From: Aromatoleum anaerobium
GTDB taxonomy: Bacteria > Pseudomonadota > Gammaproteobacteria > Burkholderiales > Rhodocyclaceae
Length of the DNA: 64,000 nt
Assembly (NCBI RefSeq): GCF_012910705.2
Contig: NZ_WTVG02000036.1
Span: 62,001-126,000, forward strand
Direction: 5' to 3'
Shown here: in pieces, positions 46,448 through 56,153 of the stretch
How the letters are laid out: every line of letters begins with the position of its first letter
How positions within the stretch are numbered: the stretch's first letter is position 1
Program-made: the position numbers and the translations under genes
Notes under the pieces: generated by a model
Told to the model about the DNA's origin: nothing
The model's database searches: none
What the model saw: only the letters and a program-made list of their open reading frames with translations

Positions 46448-47049
46448 TGCTTGAGTTCCATGGCGGCAAGCACTGCGGTTTCCGATCGCGCCTGCAAGTA
46501 GCGCAGCACCTCGGGGTGCAACATCGGGGGCGTCAGCTGCAAGTTGCGGGTGGATTCGAGATAGCGCGCTTCGGCCAGCATGCGCAGCACGACCTGCAGA
46601 AGCTTGGCCTGCGTGCTGGGCGACCACGTCCCCACTATGGAGTCGCGCTGTGCGCAATCAGCCAGAAAGGCGTCCCAGTTGGCGGGCGACAAGGTGTGCT
46701 CCAGTCGGCGCAAGTGCCCGGCCACCACATCGCGCATGAAATCCCCAAGCAACCGGCTGTGCTTGATTGCCGCAGCGAGCAGGATCTGCAGCGCGATTTC
46801 CTGTTCCCCATCGGCCACCATCTGCCAGCCCAATTCGTCCAGCGTTTCCAGCCGATTGCGGATGAGTCGCGCCTGGCGACGGGCGGTGGCCGGAGACTTC
46901 TTTTGCAGGATGTTGTCGTACTTGAGGGTGTCAAACCAGGTGACGCGATCCGGATGAGTGAGCAGCAGGCGGGCGATGCGGCGACTTTCGACCAGCATCA
47001 GAGAGCCAGCCGAGATTTCGGCGTTGTAGAGCACAGGAGATTTTGTCAC
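46444..47049 (-). CDS. brxA: BREX type 1 protein BrxA (DUF1819)
   Basis: A 201-residue DUF1819 protein with the typical start (ISAGSLMLVESRRIARLLL). It begins with GTG (47047-47049) overlapping the brxR stop (GTGA). BrxA is a small DNA-binding protein of type 1 BREX loci, first of the core genes. Full family length. Confidence 0.92.
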   Translation of the reverse strand: MTKSPVLYNAEISAGSLMLVESRRIARLLLTHPDRVTWFDTLKYDNILQKKSPATARRQARLIRNRLETLDELGWQMVADGEQEIALQILLAAAIKHSRLLGDFMRDVVAGHLRRLEHTLSPANWDAFLADCAQRDSIVGTWSPSTQAKLLQVVLRMLAEARYLESTRNLQLTPPMLHPEVLRYLQARSETAVLAAMELKQ

Positions 47050-47936
47050 CGTCCCGCTCCGCCATCGCCGGCTGCACCATGGCCCGGCGCGAGAGCGGCG
47101 CTCTCAACGCCATTGAGCGTTTGCGGATTCGCAAGCCAAAGGTGATGGCGAGAAGGATCCAGGCGGTGATCTACGGAGCAATCCACCCCCCACCGCAGCA
47201 CTGCATAACCGGCCAGCGCGGCACGAACTTGAAGGTGCAATTGCCCATCCTTCATGCCGTAATCCGCCACGACCGCTTCCGGGTGCGAGAGTCCGGGATG
47301 CGGCACCAGTTGCAGGTCAACAATACGATTCCACTCTGTATCCGCCCGGATCTGCTCATGATCCGCGCCGCGTTCTGACAGTGTCCGGGCCTTGGTGATG
47401 CGCGTCAGCACGAAGTCGGAAAAATGGCTTCGCTTGCGGTCATAGGCGCGTACATGCCATCGAGAACCGTTGTCGGCCAGTGCCACCGGAACAATCACCC
47501 GTTTGGCGACACCGGAGCTCAAGGAGAGATACTCAATCTTCATTGCCTGTCCGGCATGAATCGCCCGGGTCAGTTCGGCCAGCACTGCGAAATCGGGCTG
47601 AACGAGATTGCCTGCTCCCTCGCATGGAATCGTGCGGCTGATCTTCAATGCCTGCCCATCGCCGAAGCCGTTCAGCAGCCACGAAAGCACTCGATCCGCA
47701 GAAAATCCAAAGACGGGGCGAAAGCGTGCAGTCGGCACGTACGCCTTCACATAGCGGTCGTAGATCAGATTGTCTGGCGCTTGCTCGCGGTACGCATTGA
47801 GATCGCGGGTCGCCGCCGCGGGCTTGATCGAAAAGCGTGCCTCCAGATCACCCCGCCGCAACTCCCCCACGAAGTACGCTCGCAATTCGAGGTACGCGAG
47901 ACGCTCGCGTTGCGAGTGGGAAAGTGGTAGCGGCAT
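47046..47936 (-). CDS. brxR: BrxR-type transcriptional regulator (WYL domain)
   Basis: A 296-residue regulator: N-terminal winged helix (about residues 10-55), central WYL domain (AMKIEYLSLSSG ... WHVRAYDRKRSHFSDFVLTRI) and a C-terminal dimerisation region. BrxR proteins sit upstream of BREX operons and repress them through an inverted repeat. Here a 15-bp palindrome lies 61 nt upstream of the start. The gene overlaps brxA by 4 nt, so it is also part of the operon. Confidence 0.9.
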   Translation of the reverse strand: MPLPLSHSQRERLAYLELRAYFVGELRRGDLEARFSIKPAAATRDLNAYREQAPDNLIYDRYVKAYVPTARFRPVFGFSADRVLSWLLNGFGDGQALKISRTIPCEGAGNLVQPDFAVLAELTRAIHAGQAMKIEYLSLSSGVAKRVIVPVALADNGSRWHVRAYDRKRSHFSDFVLTRITKARTLSERGADHEQIRADTEWNRIVDLQLVPHPGLSHPEAVVADYGMKDGQLHLQVRAALAGYAVLRWGVDCSVDHRLDPSRHHLWLANPQTLNGVESAALAPGHGAAGDGGAGR

Positions 47937-47996
47937 AGCGACGATTCTGGGGTGAGAACGGCGTCATCGATAGTAGCAGTCTCAGCCCTGCATGGG

Positions 47997-48011
47997 CATC
48001 ATTTTGATGCT
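47997..48011. promoter_or_regulatory. Possible BrxR operator
   Basis: GCATCATTTTGATGC, perfect 6-bp arms with a 3-bp spacer, in the intergenic region upstream of brxR. Characterised BrxR proteins bind inverted repeats in this position; the assignment here is inference. Confidence 0.45.
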
Positions 48012-48212
48012 CACTATGCGAATAACTGAACACTGGCCACCGCGGCGAGCGCGAGCGCGTCTCGCCCGGTGGCTACCGCCCAGCCCAGCCCCTACCGCGC
48101 TTGACCGCGCTTTCCATCCTTGCTTTTGCTCCCTTCATCCCCGATAATTCTGCGTTTTCAATCAGCTCTCAGGGCGGCCACAGTCACCGCCCGCTCGTAC
48201 AAGGGAATCATC

Positions 48213-48431
48213 ATGAAAGCGGACATCCATCCCAAATACGCCGCAGTCCAGGTGACCTGCTCCTGCGGCAACACCTTCGAGACGCGCTCGACGCTCGGCA
48301 AGCCGGCGCTGCACGTCGAAGTGTGCGCGGCCTGCCATCCGTTCTACACGGGCAAGCAGAAGATCGTCGACACCGCGGGCCGTGTCGAACGTTTCCGCCA
48401 GAAATACGGCAGCGTTCAGCGCCTCGGCTGA
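48213..48431 (+). CDS. rpmE: 50S ribosomal protein L31 (zinc-binding form)
   Basis: A 72-residue L31 with the zinc cysteines in TCSCGN and VCAACHPF, so it is the C+ form made when zinc is sufficient. Start ATG 48213-48215 ([10 protein letters not shown]). It closes the right flank of the BREX island and is followed by a clear intrinsic terminator. Confidence 0.96.
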   Translation: MKADIHPKYAAVQVTCSCGNTFETRSTLGKPALHVEVCAACHPFYTGKQKIVDTAGRVERFRQKYGSVQRLG

Positions 48432-48450
48432 TTCCTGGCCAAAGTCTAGA

Positions 48451-48478
48451 AAAGGCAGCTTCGGCTGCCTTTTTTATT
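48451..48478 (+). terminator. Intrinsic terminator of rpmE
   Basis: A 9-bp stem (48452-48460 with 48465-48473) with a stable TTCG loop, followed by a T run ending at about 48477. Confidence 0.93.
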
Positions 48479-48626
48479 CAACCGCTGCCGCGCCGTCGGC
48501 CCGTCGCAGCGCGCCCGATCGTTTGCCGGCTAGAATTCCGCCCTGACGACGACGGCGCGTCGCGAACGTGTCCGTGGTGGTCCTCTGGTCCCCGCACCTG
48601 AAAGTGCTGCCCGACACCCGTCCCGA

Positions 48627-50264
48627 ATGACTCGCGCCCCCGACTCTCCCCTGCCGAAGCAGCACCTTTACGGAGCAGCCGGGCTGGCCGTGCTCGTCGC
48701 GCTGTACCTTCTTGTCGGCCTGACCGGCCACGTCCCCTGGCGCGGCGACGACGCCCGGCATTTCGGCCCGATCTTCGAGATGCTGCAGGGCAACGGCCTT
48801 CTGTTCCCGCTGATCGCCGGCGAACCCTCGACAAGTTTCCCGCCGCTGTATTACTGGACCGGTTCGGCGTTTGCGCTGCTGTTCGGCTGGCTGCTGCCGC
48901 CCCACGATGCGGCGCGCCTCGCCACCACGCTATTCACGGCGCTCGCGATCTTCTGGATCGCCCGTGCTTCCGCGCGGCTGTACGGCAAGCACACGCGCAC
49001 GCCGGCCGCGCTGCTGACGCTGGGCACGCTGGGACTGGTGCTCCACGCGCACGAAACCCAGCCGATGATCGCCGTGATGTCGTTCGTCGCGATGACCCTT
49101 GCCGGCCTGTCGCTGATCCCGACGCGGCCCGCACTCGGCAGCCTGCAGGCCGCTGCGGGCTCGGTGCTCGCATTTCTCGCCGGAGGCCTGCCCGGCGTGA
49201 TGCTGACGCTGCCGCTGTTCCTCGTCGTCGTCATTGCGTGCCCGGAATGCCGCAACCCGCGCGCCAGCGGCGGATTGATTCTCGGCCTGAGCCTCGCGGT
49301 CGGAGCCGGCGCGCTGTGGCCGCTGGTTCTTCACTATCAGGCTCCCGAACTGCTCGCGCTGTGGTGGCGCAGGGAATGGCTCGAGTTCGGCGCGGACCCC
49401 CTGCGGCCCGACGAGTTTTCACGCCTCGTCGAACTGTTCGGCTGGTTCGTCTGGCCGTTGTGGCCGATCGCGCTGTGGTCGTTGTGGCGGGCGCGCCGCC
49501 AGCTGATGCGGATTTCCTGGCTCCTGCCGATCGCCTCAGCGCTGCTTGCCGGCGGCTGGATCATCGCCAACGGGAGTCTCGCGCAGGCGACGATGCTCCC
49601 GCTGATCCCCCCGCTCGCGTTGCTCGCCGCGGCGGGCATTCCGACGCTGCGGCGCGGCGCAGCCAACGCTTTCGACTGGTTTGCGGTAATGACCTTCGTC
49701 GTCTTCGCGCTGCTGGTGTGGATCGCATGGACGGCCCAGGCCGTTTCCTGGCCCCCCGGGCTCGCGCGCCACGTCGCGAGGGTCGCTCCGGGGTTCGAAC
49801 TCAAAGGGAGCGTGTCACAGGCGCTCGCCGGGATCGGCATCTGCGTGACCTGGGTCGTGCTGATGTGGCGCCTGCCGCGCTCCTTCAATCGCGGCCCGGC
49901 AAGCTGGGCGATGGGCATGACGACGCTGTGGTGCCTCGCGGTGGTGCTGTTGATGCCGTGGTTCGACTACGGCCGCAGCTACCGGCCGGTTGCCACGTCG
50001 CTGGCGATCGCGCTGGCCGGGGAAAGGAGCGACTGCGTCGCGATGCTCGGGCTGTCGCCAAGCCAGCGGGCCTCGTTCCATTATTTCGCCGGCGTGCGTC
50101 CTCAAAGCGTTTCGGGCAACGAAACGGCCTGCGGCTTTTTGCTGGTATATGATAGCCGCAACCCCGCCACGCTCCGGCCGGCCGAGGAATGGCAGCAGAT
50201 CTGGGAGTATCGCCGCGGGGGTGGCAAACAACTCGAAACATTCCGTCTTTATCGCCGTGACTGA
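48627..50264 (+). CDS. Glycosyltransferase family 39-like membrane protein (ArnT-like)
   Basis: A 545-residue integral membrane protein with about ten to twelve hydrophobic segments. The periplasmic loop after the first segment has WRGDDARHFGPIFEML and FPPLYYW, which resemble the acidic lipid-sugar binding motif of GT39/ArnT enzymes. It probably transfers a sugar from a polyprenyl carrier to an envelope acceptor. The acceptor is unknown. It ends 5 nt before pgi and may be in the same operon. Confidence 0.78.
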   Translation: MTRAPDSPLPKQHLYGAAGLAVLVALYLLVGLTGHVPWRGDDARHFGPIFEMLQGNGLLFPLIAGEPSTSFPPLYYWTGSAFALLFGWLLPPHDAARLATTLFTALAIFWIARASARLYGKHTRTPAALLTLGTLGLVLHAHETQPMIAVMSFVAMTLAGLSLIPTRPALGSLQAAAGSVLAFLAGGLPGVMLTLPLFLVVVIACPECRNPRASGGLILGLSLAVGAGALWPLVLHYQAPELLALWWRREWLEFGADPLRPDEFSRLVELFGWFVWPLWPIALWSLWRARRQLMRISWLLPIASALLAGGWIIANGSLAQATMLPLIPPLALLAAAGIPTLRRGAANAFDWFAVMTFVVFALLVWIAWTAQAVSWPPGLARHVARVAPGFELKGSVSQALAGIGICVTWVVLMWRLPRSFNRGPASWAMGMTTLWCLAVVLLMPWFDYGRSYRPVATSLAIALAGERSDCVAMLGLSPSQRASFHYFAGVRPQSVSGNETACGFLLVYDSRNPATLRPAEEWQQIWEYRRGGGKQLETFRLYRRD

Positions 50265-50269
50265 ACCCC

Positions 50270-51904
50270 GTGACTGAGCCCTTTACCCCTCCGCACCGGC
50301 TGCCCGCCTGGAGCGTGCTCGAAAATCGTGCCAACCGGTTGCGCAGCACGCGCGTCGCGGAATTGTTCGAGCGCGACCCCTCGCGCTTCACGACCTTGTC
50401 CTTCGGCCACCGGGGCCTGCTGCTCGACCTGTCGAAGCAATCGATCGACGCCCCGACCCTCGCGGCCCTCGTCGATCTCGCTGGCCAGGCACGCCTGTTT
50501 GACGGTATCGAGGCGCTTTTCGCCGGCGAGCATCTCAATTTCACCGAAGACCGCGCAGCGCTGCACATGGCATTGCGTGGTGCTTGCCCGGCTCCGCCCC
50601 AAGACGCCGCAACCCTCGCGCACTCGCAACAGCGCATGCGTGCTTTCGCAGCGGCGCTGCGCAGCGGAACGATGACCGGCGCGAGCGGAAAACCGATCCG
50701 CCTGGTCGTCAACCTCGGCATCGGCGGCTCCGATCTCGGCCCCCGGATGACAGTGCAGGCACTCCTGCCAGCCGGGCCGCAGGCGACACCGGAAGTCCGC
50801 TTTGTCGCGAACATCGATCGGCGCGAATTCGACGAAGCGCTCGCCGACGCCGACCCGGCAGGCACGTTGTTCATCGTCTCCTCGAAAAGCTTTGCGACCG
50901 CCGAAACCCTGGCCAATGCGCAGGCAGCCCGGAGCTGGCTGCAGGCAGGGCTGGGAGCGGGCTGCGACCCGGCGCTGCATTTCGCCGCGGTCAGCAATGC
51001 GACCGACATTGCCGTCGCATTCGGCATTGCCGCGGAGCGCGTTTTCCCGCTGCCCGAGTGGGTCGGAGGACGCTACTCCGTGTGGTCGACGATCGGCCTG
51101 CCGCTGATGATCGCGATCGGCGAGAGCGGATTCGACGCGTTTCTGGCCGGCGCCCGGGCGATGGACGAACACTTCCGCAATGCGCCGCCGGGCGAAAATC
51201 TTCCGGTCCTGATGGGCCTGACAGGCCTGTGGAATACCGATTTCCTCGGCATCGAAAGTCTCGCGCTGCTGCCCTACGCACACGGCCTGCGCAGTTTCGC
51301 CGCCTGGCTGCAGCAGCTCGAGATGGAAAGCAACGGCAAGCGCTGCCTGCGCGACGGCTCCGCGAGCGGCGTCCACACTTCGCCGATCGTGTGGGGCGGC
51401 GTCGGCACCGTCGGCCAGCATGCGTTCCACCAGCTGTTTTACCAGGGCACTCGTCGCGTCGCGCTCGATTTCATCGTCCCGGTCGGGGCGGACGACGCCT
51501 GTCAGCGTTCGCTGGTTGAGAACGCGTTCGCGCAAGCCGCCGCGCTGATGGCGGGGCGCAGCCTCGACACGGCACTTGCCAGCCTGCGCGCCAAAGGACT
51601 TGCGGAAAGCGAAGCGGCAAGGCTCGCGCCGCATCTGGCCTGTCCGGGCAACCAGCCGAGCACGACGGTGCTGCTGCCCGCGCTCGATGCGTTCTCGCTC
51701 GGCCAGCTGATGGCCTTGTACGAGCACAAGGTGTTCGTGCAAGGCTGGATCTGGGGAATCAACAGCTTCGACCAGTATGGCGTCGAGCTGGGCAAGGAGA
51801 TGGCGCGCAGTCTTTCAGCGGGCGCGCGCGAGAATCACGACGCCTCCACGGCAGGCCTGATGGCGGCGGCCGAGGCGATGCGGCGCCCTCCCGACGGCAG
51901 CTGA
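50270..51904 (+). CDS. pgi: Glucose-6-phosphate isomerase
   Basis: A 544-residue PGI of the standard length. Substrate-phosphate site SSKSFATAETLAN, GGRYSVWSTIG and the catalytic-glutamate region QLEMESNGK are present. GVGTVGQHAFHQLFYQG contains the conserved histidine. It interconverts glucose- and fructose-6-phosphate. It starts with GTG/ATG close to the preceding gene; the first codon used here is GTG at 50270. Confidence 0.95.
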   Translation: MTEPFTPPHRLPAWSVLENRANRLRSTRVAELFERDPSRFTTLSFGHRGLLLDLSKQSIDAPTLAALVDLAGQARLFDGIEALFAGEHLNFTEDRAALHMALRGACPAPPQDAATLAHSQQRMRAFAAALRSGTMTGASGKPIRLVVNLGIGGSDLGPRMTVQALLPAGPQATPEVRFVANIDRREFDEALADADPAGTLFIVSSKSFATAETLANAQAARSWLQAGLGAGCDPALHFAAVSNATDIAVAFGIAAERVFPLPEWVGGRYSVWSTIGLPLMIAIGESGFDAFLAGARAMDEHFRNAPPGENLPVLMGLTGLWNTDFLGIESLALLPYAHGLRSFAAWLQQLEMESNGKRCLRDGSASGVHTSPIVWGGVGTVGQHAFHQLFYQGTRRVALDFIVPVGADDACQRSLVENAFAQAAALMAGRSLDTALASLRAKGLAESEAARLAPHLACPGNQPSTTVLLPALDAFSLGQLMALYEHKVFVQGWIWGINSFDQYGVELGKEMARSLSAGARENHDASTAGLMAAAEAMRRPPDGS

Positions 51905-51926
51905 TCGCGCCCGCCCCGGCCGAAAA

Positions 51927-52478
51927 TCACGGCACGAGGCGCAGGAAATTGTCCCGGTAGTGGCGCAGTTCGGCGATCGACTCGTAGATGTCGGCGAGCG
52001 CTTCGTGCTTGCCCTTTTTCTCGACGGCTTTGTACACCTCGGGCCGCCAGCGTTTCGCGAGTTCCTTCAGCGTCGACACGTCGAGGTTGCGATAGTGGAA
52101 CCAGGCTTCGAGCTGAGGCATGTAGCGCGCCATGAAGCGGCGGTCCTGGCATATCGAGTTGCCGCACATCGGTGAGGTGCGCGCCGGCACGTGTTGCTGC
52201 AGGAACGCGAGCATCTGCGCTTCGGCGTCGGCTTCGCCGATCAGCGACGCCTTGACACGATCGGTCAGGCCGGATTTGCCGTGCGTGTTCCGGTTCCACT
52301 CGTCCATTGCGTCGAGCACGCGGTCGGGCTGATGGACAGCGATCACCGGCGCTTCGGCGATGGTGTTGAGCTGGGAGTCGGTGATCACGATCGCGATCTC
52401 GATGATGCGATCGGAATCGGGCTCAAGGCCGGTCATCTCCATGTCCAGCCAGATGAGGTGGTTCTGATCCTGTGCCAT
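51927..52478 (-). CDS. orn: Oligoribonuclease
   Basis: A 183-residue DEDDh exonuclease. [11 protein letters not shown] (DxE), [14 protein letters not shown] (second Asp) and the C-terminal [11 protein letters not shown] (H and D) form the active site. It degrades short RNAs and the linear dinucleotides from cyclic-di-GMP turnover. It converges with pgi and diverges from the M48 protease gene. Confidence 0.95.
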   Translation of the reverse strand: MAQDQNHLIWLDMEMTGLEPDSDRIIEIAIVITDSQLNTIAEAPVIAVHQPDRVLDAMDEWNRNTHGKSGLTDRVKASLIGEADAEAQMLAFLQQHVPARTSPMCGNSICQDRRFMARYMPQLEAWFHYRNLDVSTLKELAKRWRPEVYKAVEKKGKHEALADIYESIAELRHYRDNFLRLVP

Positions 52479-52553
52479 AATCCTTCGGCCCGGTTTAATA
52501 AAGCGCAGATTGTGGCATAAATCGCCGCCCCGCCGCCTTCCACCCCCTCCCGC

Positions 52554-53810
52554 ATGTCACCCGACACCTTCTCGAATCTGTTTGTTGCCGCGCTTCTCGC
52601 CACCTTGTTCATCAAGGTCGCGCTGATGCTGCGCCAGAGGCATCACGTGCGGATGCGGCGGGAACAGGTGCCCGCGCCGTTCGCGGATTCGATCAGTCTC
52701 GAATCGCACCGCAAGGCCGCCGACTACACCTGTGCACGAATGGCACTGGGCATCGTCGACGCAACGATCGGTGCGGCCTTCGTGCTGGCGCTGACGCTCG
52801 GCGGCGGCCTGCAGGCGATGCACCAGGGGCTTGCGGCGTGGTTCGACGCCGGAGGACTGGCCCATGGCATCGCGCTGCTCGCCGCGCTCGGCGTCCTGGG
52901 CTGGCTCATCGAATTGCCGTTCGCGCTGTACCGCACTTTCGTCATCGAAAAACGCTTCGGCTTCAACAGGATGACGCCGGCGCTGTACGCCGCCGACGTC
53001 GCACGCGAAGCGCTCCTTGCCGCGCTCATCGGCCTGCCGGTGCTCGCCGCGGTGCTGTGGCTGATGGGCGCGATGGGCGAGCACTGGTGGCTGTGGGTAT
53101 GGCTGTTCTGGTTCGCATTCAACCTGCTCGGACTGTTCGTCTGGCCGACTTTCATCGCCCCGCTGTTCAACAAGTTCACCCCGCTCGCCGACGAGGCGCT
53201 GCGAAAGCGCGTCGAAAACCTTCTCGCGCGCTGCGGCTTCCGCTCGCGTGGACTGTTCGTCATGGACGGCTCGCGTCGTTCGGCGCACGGCAACGCCTAC
53301 TTCACGGGTTTCGGCGCCGCCAAGCGCATCGTGTTCTTCGATACGCTGCTCGACAAACTCAGCCCCGCGGAGGTCGAGGCCGTTCTCGCGCATGAGCTCG
53401 GACACTTCCATCACCGGCACATCTGGAAGCGGCTCGCGGTGATCGCGGCCACGAGCCTCGCGCTGCTCTGGCTGCTCGCCTGGCTGATGGAACAGTCCTG
53501 GTTCTTCGCCGGGCTCGGCATCGACGACGGGGCCGGCAGCACCGCCGTCGCCCTGGCGCTGTTCGCGCTCGTGCTGCCGGTGTTCGCGTTTCCGTTCGGA
53601 CCGCTGATGAGCCACTGGTCGCGGGTGCACGAGTTCCAGGCCGACGCGTACGCGGCCCGGCAAGCGAGCGCGGCCGATCTCGCCGCGGCGCTGGTCAAGC
53701 TGTATCGCGACAACGCCTCGACGCTGACGCCCGATCCGCTGTATTCACGCTTTTTCGATTCCCACCCACCCGCGTCGCTGCGGGTTTCGCGCCTGCGCGT
53801 GGGTAGCTGA
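52554..53810 (+). CDS. M48 family membrane metalloprotease (Ste24-like)
   Basis: A 418-residue protein with several membrane segments and the zinc motif HELGHFHH at about residues 280-287, with a downstream glutamate in [11 protein letters not shown]. The fold resembles CAAX prenyl protease 1/Ste24; in bacteria such proteins serve envelope quality control. Immediately followed by rsgA (3-nt gap). Confidence 0.9.
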   Translation: MSPDTFSNLFVAALLATLFIKVALMLRQRHHVRMRREQVPAPFADSISLESHRKAADYTCARMALGIVDATIGAAFVLALTLGGGLQAMHQGLAAWFDAGGLAHGIALLAALGVLGWLIELPFALYRTFVIEKRFGFNRMTPALYAADVAREALLAALIGLPVLAAVLWLMGAMGEHWWLWVWLFWFAFNLLGLFVWPTFIAPLFNKFTPLADEALRKRVENLLARCGFRSRGLFVMDGSRRSAHGNAYFTGFGAAKRIVFFDTLLDKLSPAEVEAVLAHELGHFHHRHIWKRLAVIAATSLALLWLLAWLMEQSWFFAGLGIDDGAGSTAVALALFALVLPVFAFPFGPLMSHWSRVHEFQADAYAARQASAADLAAALVKLYRDNASTLTPDPLYSRFFDSHPPASLRVSRLRVGS

Positions 53811-53813
53811 GCC

Positions 53814-54776
53814 TTGCGAACCCAATTGACCGCATCCCATTCGCACGACAGCGGCGCAAGCCTGAACGGCGTCATCACCGCCGCGTTCGGCCGTCACTAT
53901 GAAGTTGATCTCGCCGGACATCACGCTGCAAGCGCTTCCGATCCGGCCCAGCCGCGGCTGAAGTGTTATCCGCGCGGCAAGAAAAGCGTCTTTGCGTGCG
54001 GCGACGAAGTCGAGGTCAGCCCTACCGGCGGCGGACAGGGTGTCATCAACCGCTTGCACCCGCGCCGTAACCTGTTGTGGCGTTCGGACGCGTTCCGCGA
54101 AAAGCTCATCGCCGCGAACCTCACGCAGGTCGTGGTCGTCGTCGCGACCGAACCGGGTTTCTCGGACCTGTTGATCTCGCGCTGCATCGCCGCCGCGGAA
54201 AGCCAGCAGATCAGCACCCTGATCGTGCTGAACAAGGCCGACCTGCGCGATCAGTTGCCGGCCGCCCGGCGAATCCTCGCGCCGTTCGAGAAACTGGACT
54301 TCCGCATCGTCGAACTCAGTGCGCGCGAAGGCGCCGGGCCGCTGCGCCCTTTCCTCGCTGGCGAACGGAGCATCCTGGTGGGTCAGTCCGGCATGGGCAA
54401 ATCGACGCTGACGAACGCCCTGATACCCGAGGCGCGGGCGGCGACGCGGGAGATTTCGGAAGCGCTGAACAGCGGCAAGCACACGACGACGTTCGCGCGC
54501 CTCTATGCGCTCGACGGAGGCTGGCTGATCGACAGCCCCGGCCTGCAGGCCTTCGGCCTCGCGCACCTGACCGCCGATGAACTGGCGGCAAGCTTCGTCG
54601 AGTTCGCGCCGCACCTCGGAAAATGCCGCTTCCGCGACTGCCTGCACGAGTCCGAACCGGGCTGCGCGCTGCGGGCGGCGATTGCAGCGGGCACGATCGA
54701 TGCGCGACGCTTCGAGCATTTTCGCGTCATCCGCGAAGAGATCACCCACGCAAAACGGCAAACGCAGGGCTGGTGA
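53814..54776 (+). CDS. rsgA: Ribosome small subunit GTPase RsgA
   Basis: A 320-residue circularly permuted GTPase. An OB-fold comes first, then G4 NKAD, G1 GQSGMGKST, G3 DSPG and the C-terminal zinc finger (CRFRDCLHESEPGCA). It helps 30S subunit maturation. The start codon is TTG, 3 nt after the protease stop, so translation is likely coupled. Confidence 0.93.
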   Translation: MRTQLTASHSHDSGASLNGVITAAFGRHYEVDLAGHHAASASDPAQPRLKCYPRGKKSVFACGDEVEVSPTGGGQGVINRLHPRRNLLWRSDAFREKLIAANLTQVVVVVATEPGFSDLLISRCIAAAESQQISTLIVLNKADLRDQLPAARRILAPFEKLDFRIVELSAREGAGPLRPFLAGERSILVGQSGMGKSTLTNALIPEARAATREISEALNSGKHTTTFARLYALDGGWLIDSPGLQAFGLAHLTADELAASFVEFAPHLGKCRFRDCLHESEPGCALRAAIAAGTIDARRFEHFRVIREEITHAKRQTQGW

Positions 54777-54814
54777 TTCATTCCGCCATCGCTTGGTTTG
54801 TGCGGAATTACAGG

Positions 54815-56105
54815 ATCGGGATAGGGGCGGCCAGAGTACCTGACCGTTCCCCTCCCACACCACCCGGCATGCGGGTCCGCACCGGGCGGTTCGAGCAGTT
54901 GAGGTCATGAGAGCCGGGGTACGCCGAGCCGGTCGAAGTAGGCAATCGGCATCACACGATTGAGCGCGAGGCGGCTGTTATGCCACCATCGGCGACTGTT
55001 TGCGGCGATCCGCTGAGCGTCCGTCTTCGAGGCGCCCAGCGCCAACAACTCCCGATACATCGTTGTCCCCCGACGTCAGTGCTTGAGCTGCAGCGCACGC
55101 AGCCGATGACGTAACCACTCGTCGAGTTCGCGGAACACCTTGGGCGTCTGCGCAAGCTGGAAGTATGTCTTCCAGCCCGGCATGTAAGTCCGCAGTCGTT
55201 CGGCGACCTCCGGCAGGCTGCGCCCGCCCGAGCGTCGCGTCATTTCTCGGATGCGTTGCTTGAAGGTTTCCAAAGCCTTTCTTGCGACGGCGCATTTGAT
55301 TCGATCACCCGCACTGCGCCACAGCTCGTAGCCCAGAAACTTGCGATCGTCGGTATCCCCAACTCACGCACCCCGCTACCGGGCTTCGGGATCTGGACGC
55401 GCCGCACGGCTTGAGGCCGGTAACTGCCGTCCAGTAACGCTTCCCGAAGCCGGGGCCAGTGCGTCTTCAGGTACGCCGCCGTCTCGGCGATCGACAACCC
55501 ATCCACCCCGGCACTGCCGCGATTGGCTTTGACGCGTTTCCACGCCAGCACCATGTTCTCTCTCGCGAGCGCCTGCGCGAGCAGGTCGTCTCGCCCTGAG
55601 CCTTCGGTTTCATGCCGCGCCGGACGTGCTTCATCACGCATCGCTTCGGGTCTGGCTTCACCTCGCCCTCCCGCGTTGCGCCCCGGTTGCCCGGGCTTCT
55701 GATGCACTGCACTTCCGAGCGACATGGCCTTCGGCCCTCCTACTCGTTCGGCCCTTCGCCCCGTACCGGCAGCTAATACGGCCTTTGCTGACTTCTCGCT
55801 CCGGCTTGTCACCGTCGGCCTTTCAGCCACAAGGCGAGATCTCCCCAGGTAAGAACGCACTCCTTCGCTGCACAACCGCCGGATCTACGCCACTTCGCCT
55901 TGATCACGAGAGCTTCGCGGTTTTCGGCCCGCTCGCCCTGCTCGGCAGCGCCTTTTATCCGATTCTTGTCCATCGGCTCGCAGCTTCGATCCACGCTTCC
56001 TTCCCACACTCGGTCGCCCTCATGCAGTTGCGCTTCACTTCGTTCGCTGTGATCAACTTACGGCGGGACTTGCACCCGCAAGAGTGCGCCCATGCTGGGC
56101 GCACC
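54815..56105 (-). mobile_element. Degenerate group II (class C-like) intron
   Basis: On the minus strand the element begins GTGCGCCCAGC (56105 downwards), a typical group II 5' end, and ends at CCCCTATCCCGAT (54815). A domain V-like sequence lies at about 54842-54893. At 1291 nt it is far shorter than an intact intron with its maturase, because the reverse transcriptase core is deleted. It is inserted 1-2 nt after the U tract of the thiolase terminator, the target type preferred by class C introns. Confidence 0.8.
54905..55725 (-). pseudogene. Broken group II intron reverse transcriptase/maturase (LtrA-like)
   Basis: Three pieces can be read. The N-terminal piece (to about 55350) has the RT-0/1 region (LARENMVLAWKRVKANRG, AGVDGLSI, IPKPGSGVRELGIPT). 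It jumps directly to a maturase X-domain fragment in another frame (about 55079-55353; RKFLGYELW, SLPEVAERL). The RT core with YADD is missing. TGA replaces Trp at the following position, and a 1-nt frameshift precedes the last piece (MYRELLALGASKTDAQ to VPRLS). It is non-functional. The start at 55725 is approximate. Confidence 0.8.
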
Positions 56106-56133
56106 GAAAAAAACCCCGCCGCAGCGGGGTTTC
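56106..56133 (-). terminator. Intrinsic terminator of the thiolase gene
   Basis: Minus strand: 9-bp stem (56125-56133 with 56112-56120), 4-nt loop, U-rich tail (A run 56108-56114). It ends at the intron insertion point. Confidence 0.92.
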
Positions 56134-56153
56134 GTACCGGTCGCGAGACGCGG

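Noticed and set aside
28992-47936. CRISPR array or restriction-modification genes in the island
   Set aside because: No regularly spaced repeats and no cas genes; the methyltransferase is the BREX PglX, with no separate restriction subunit.
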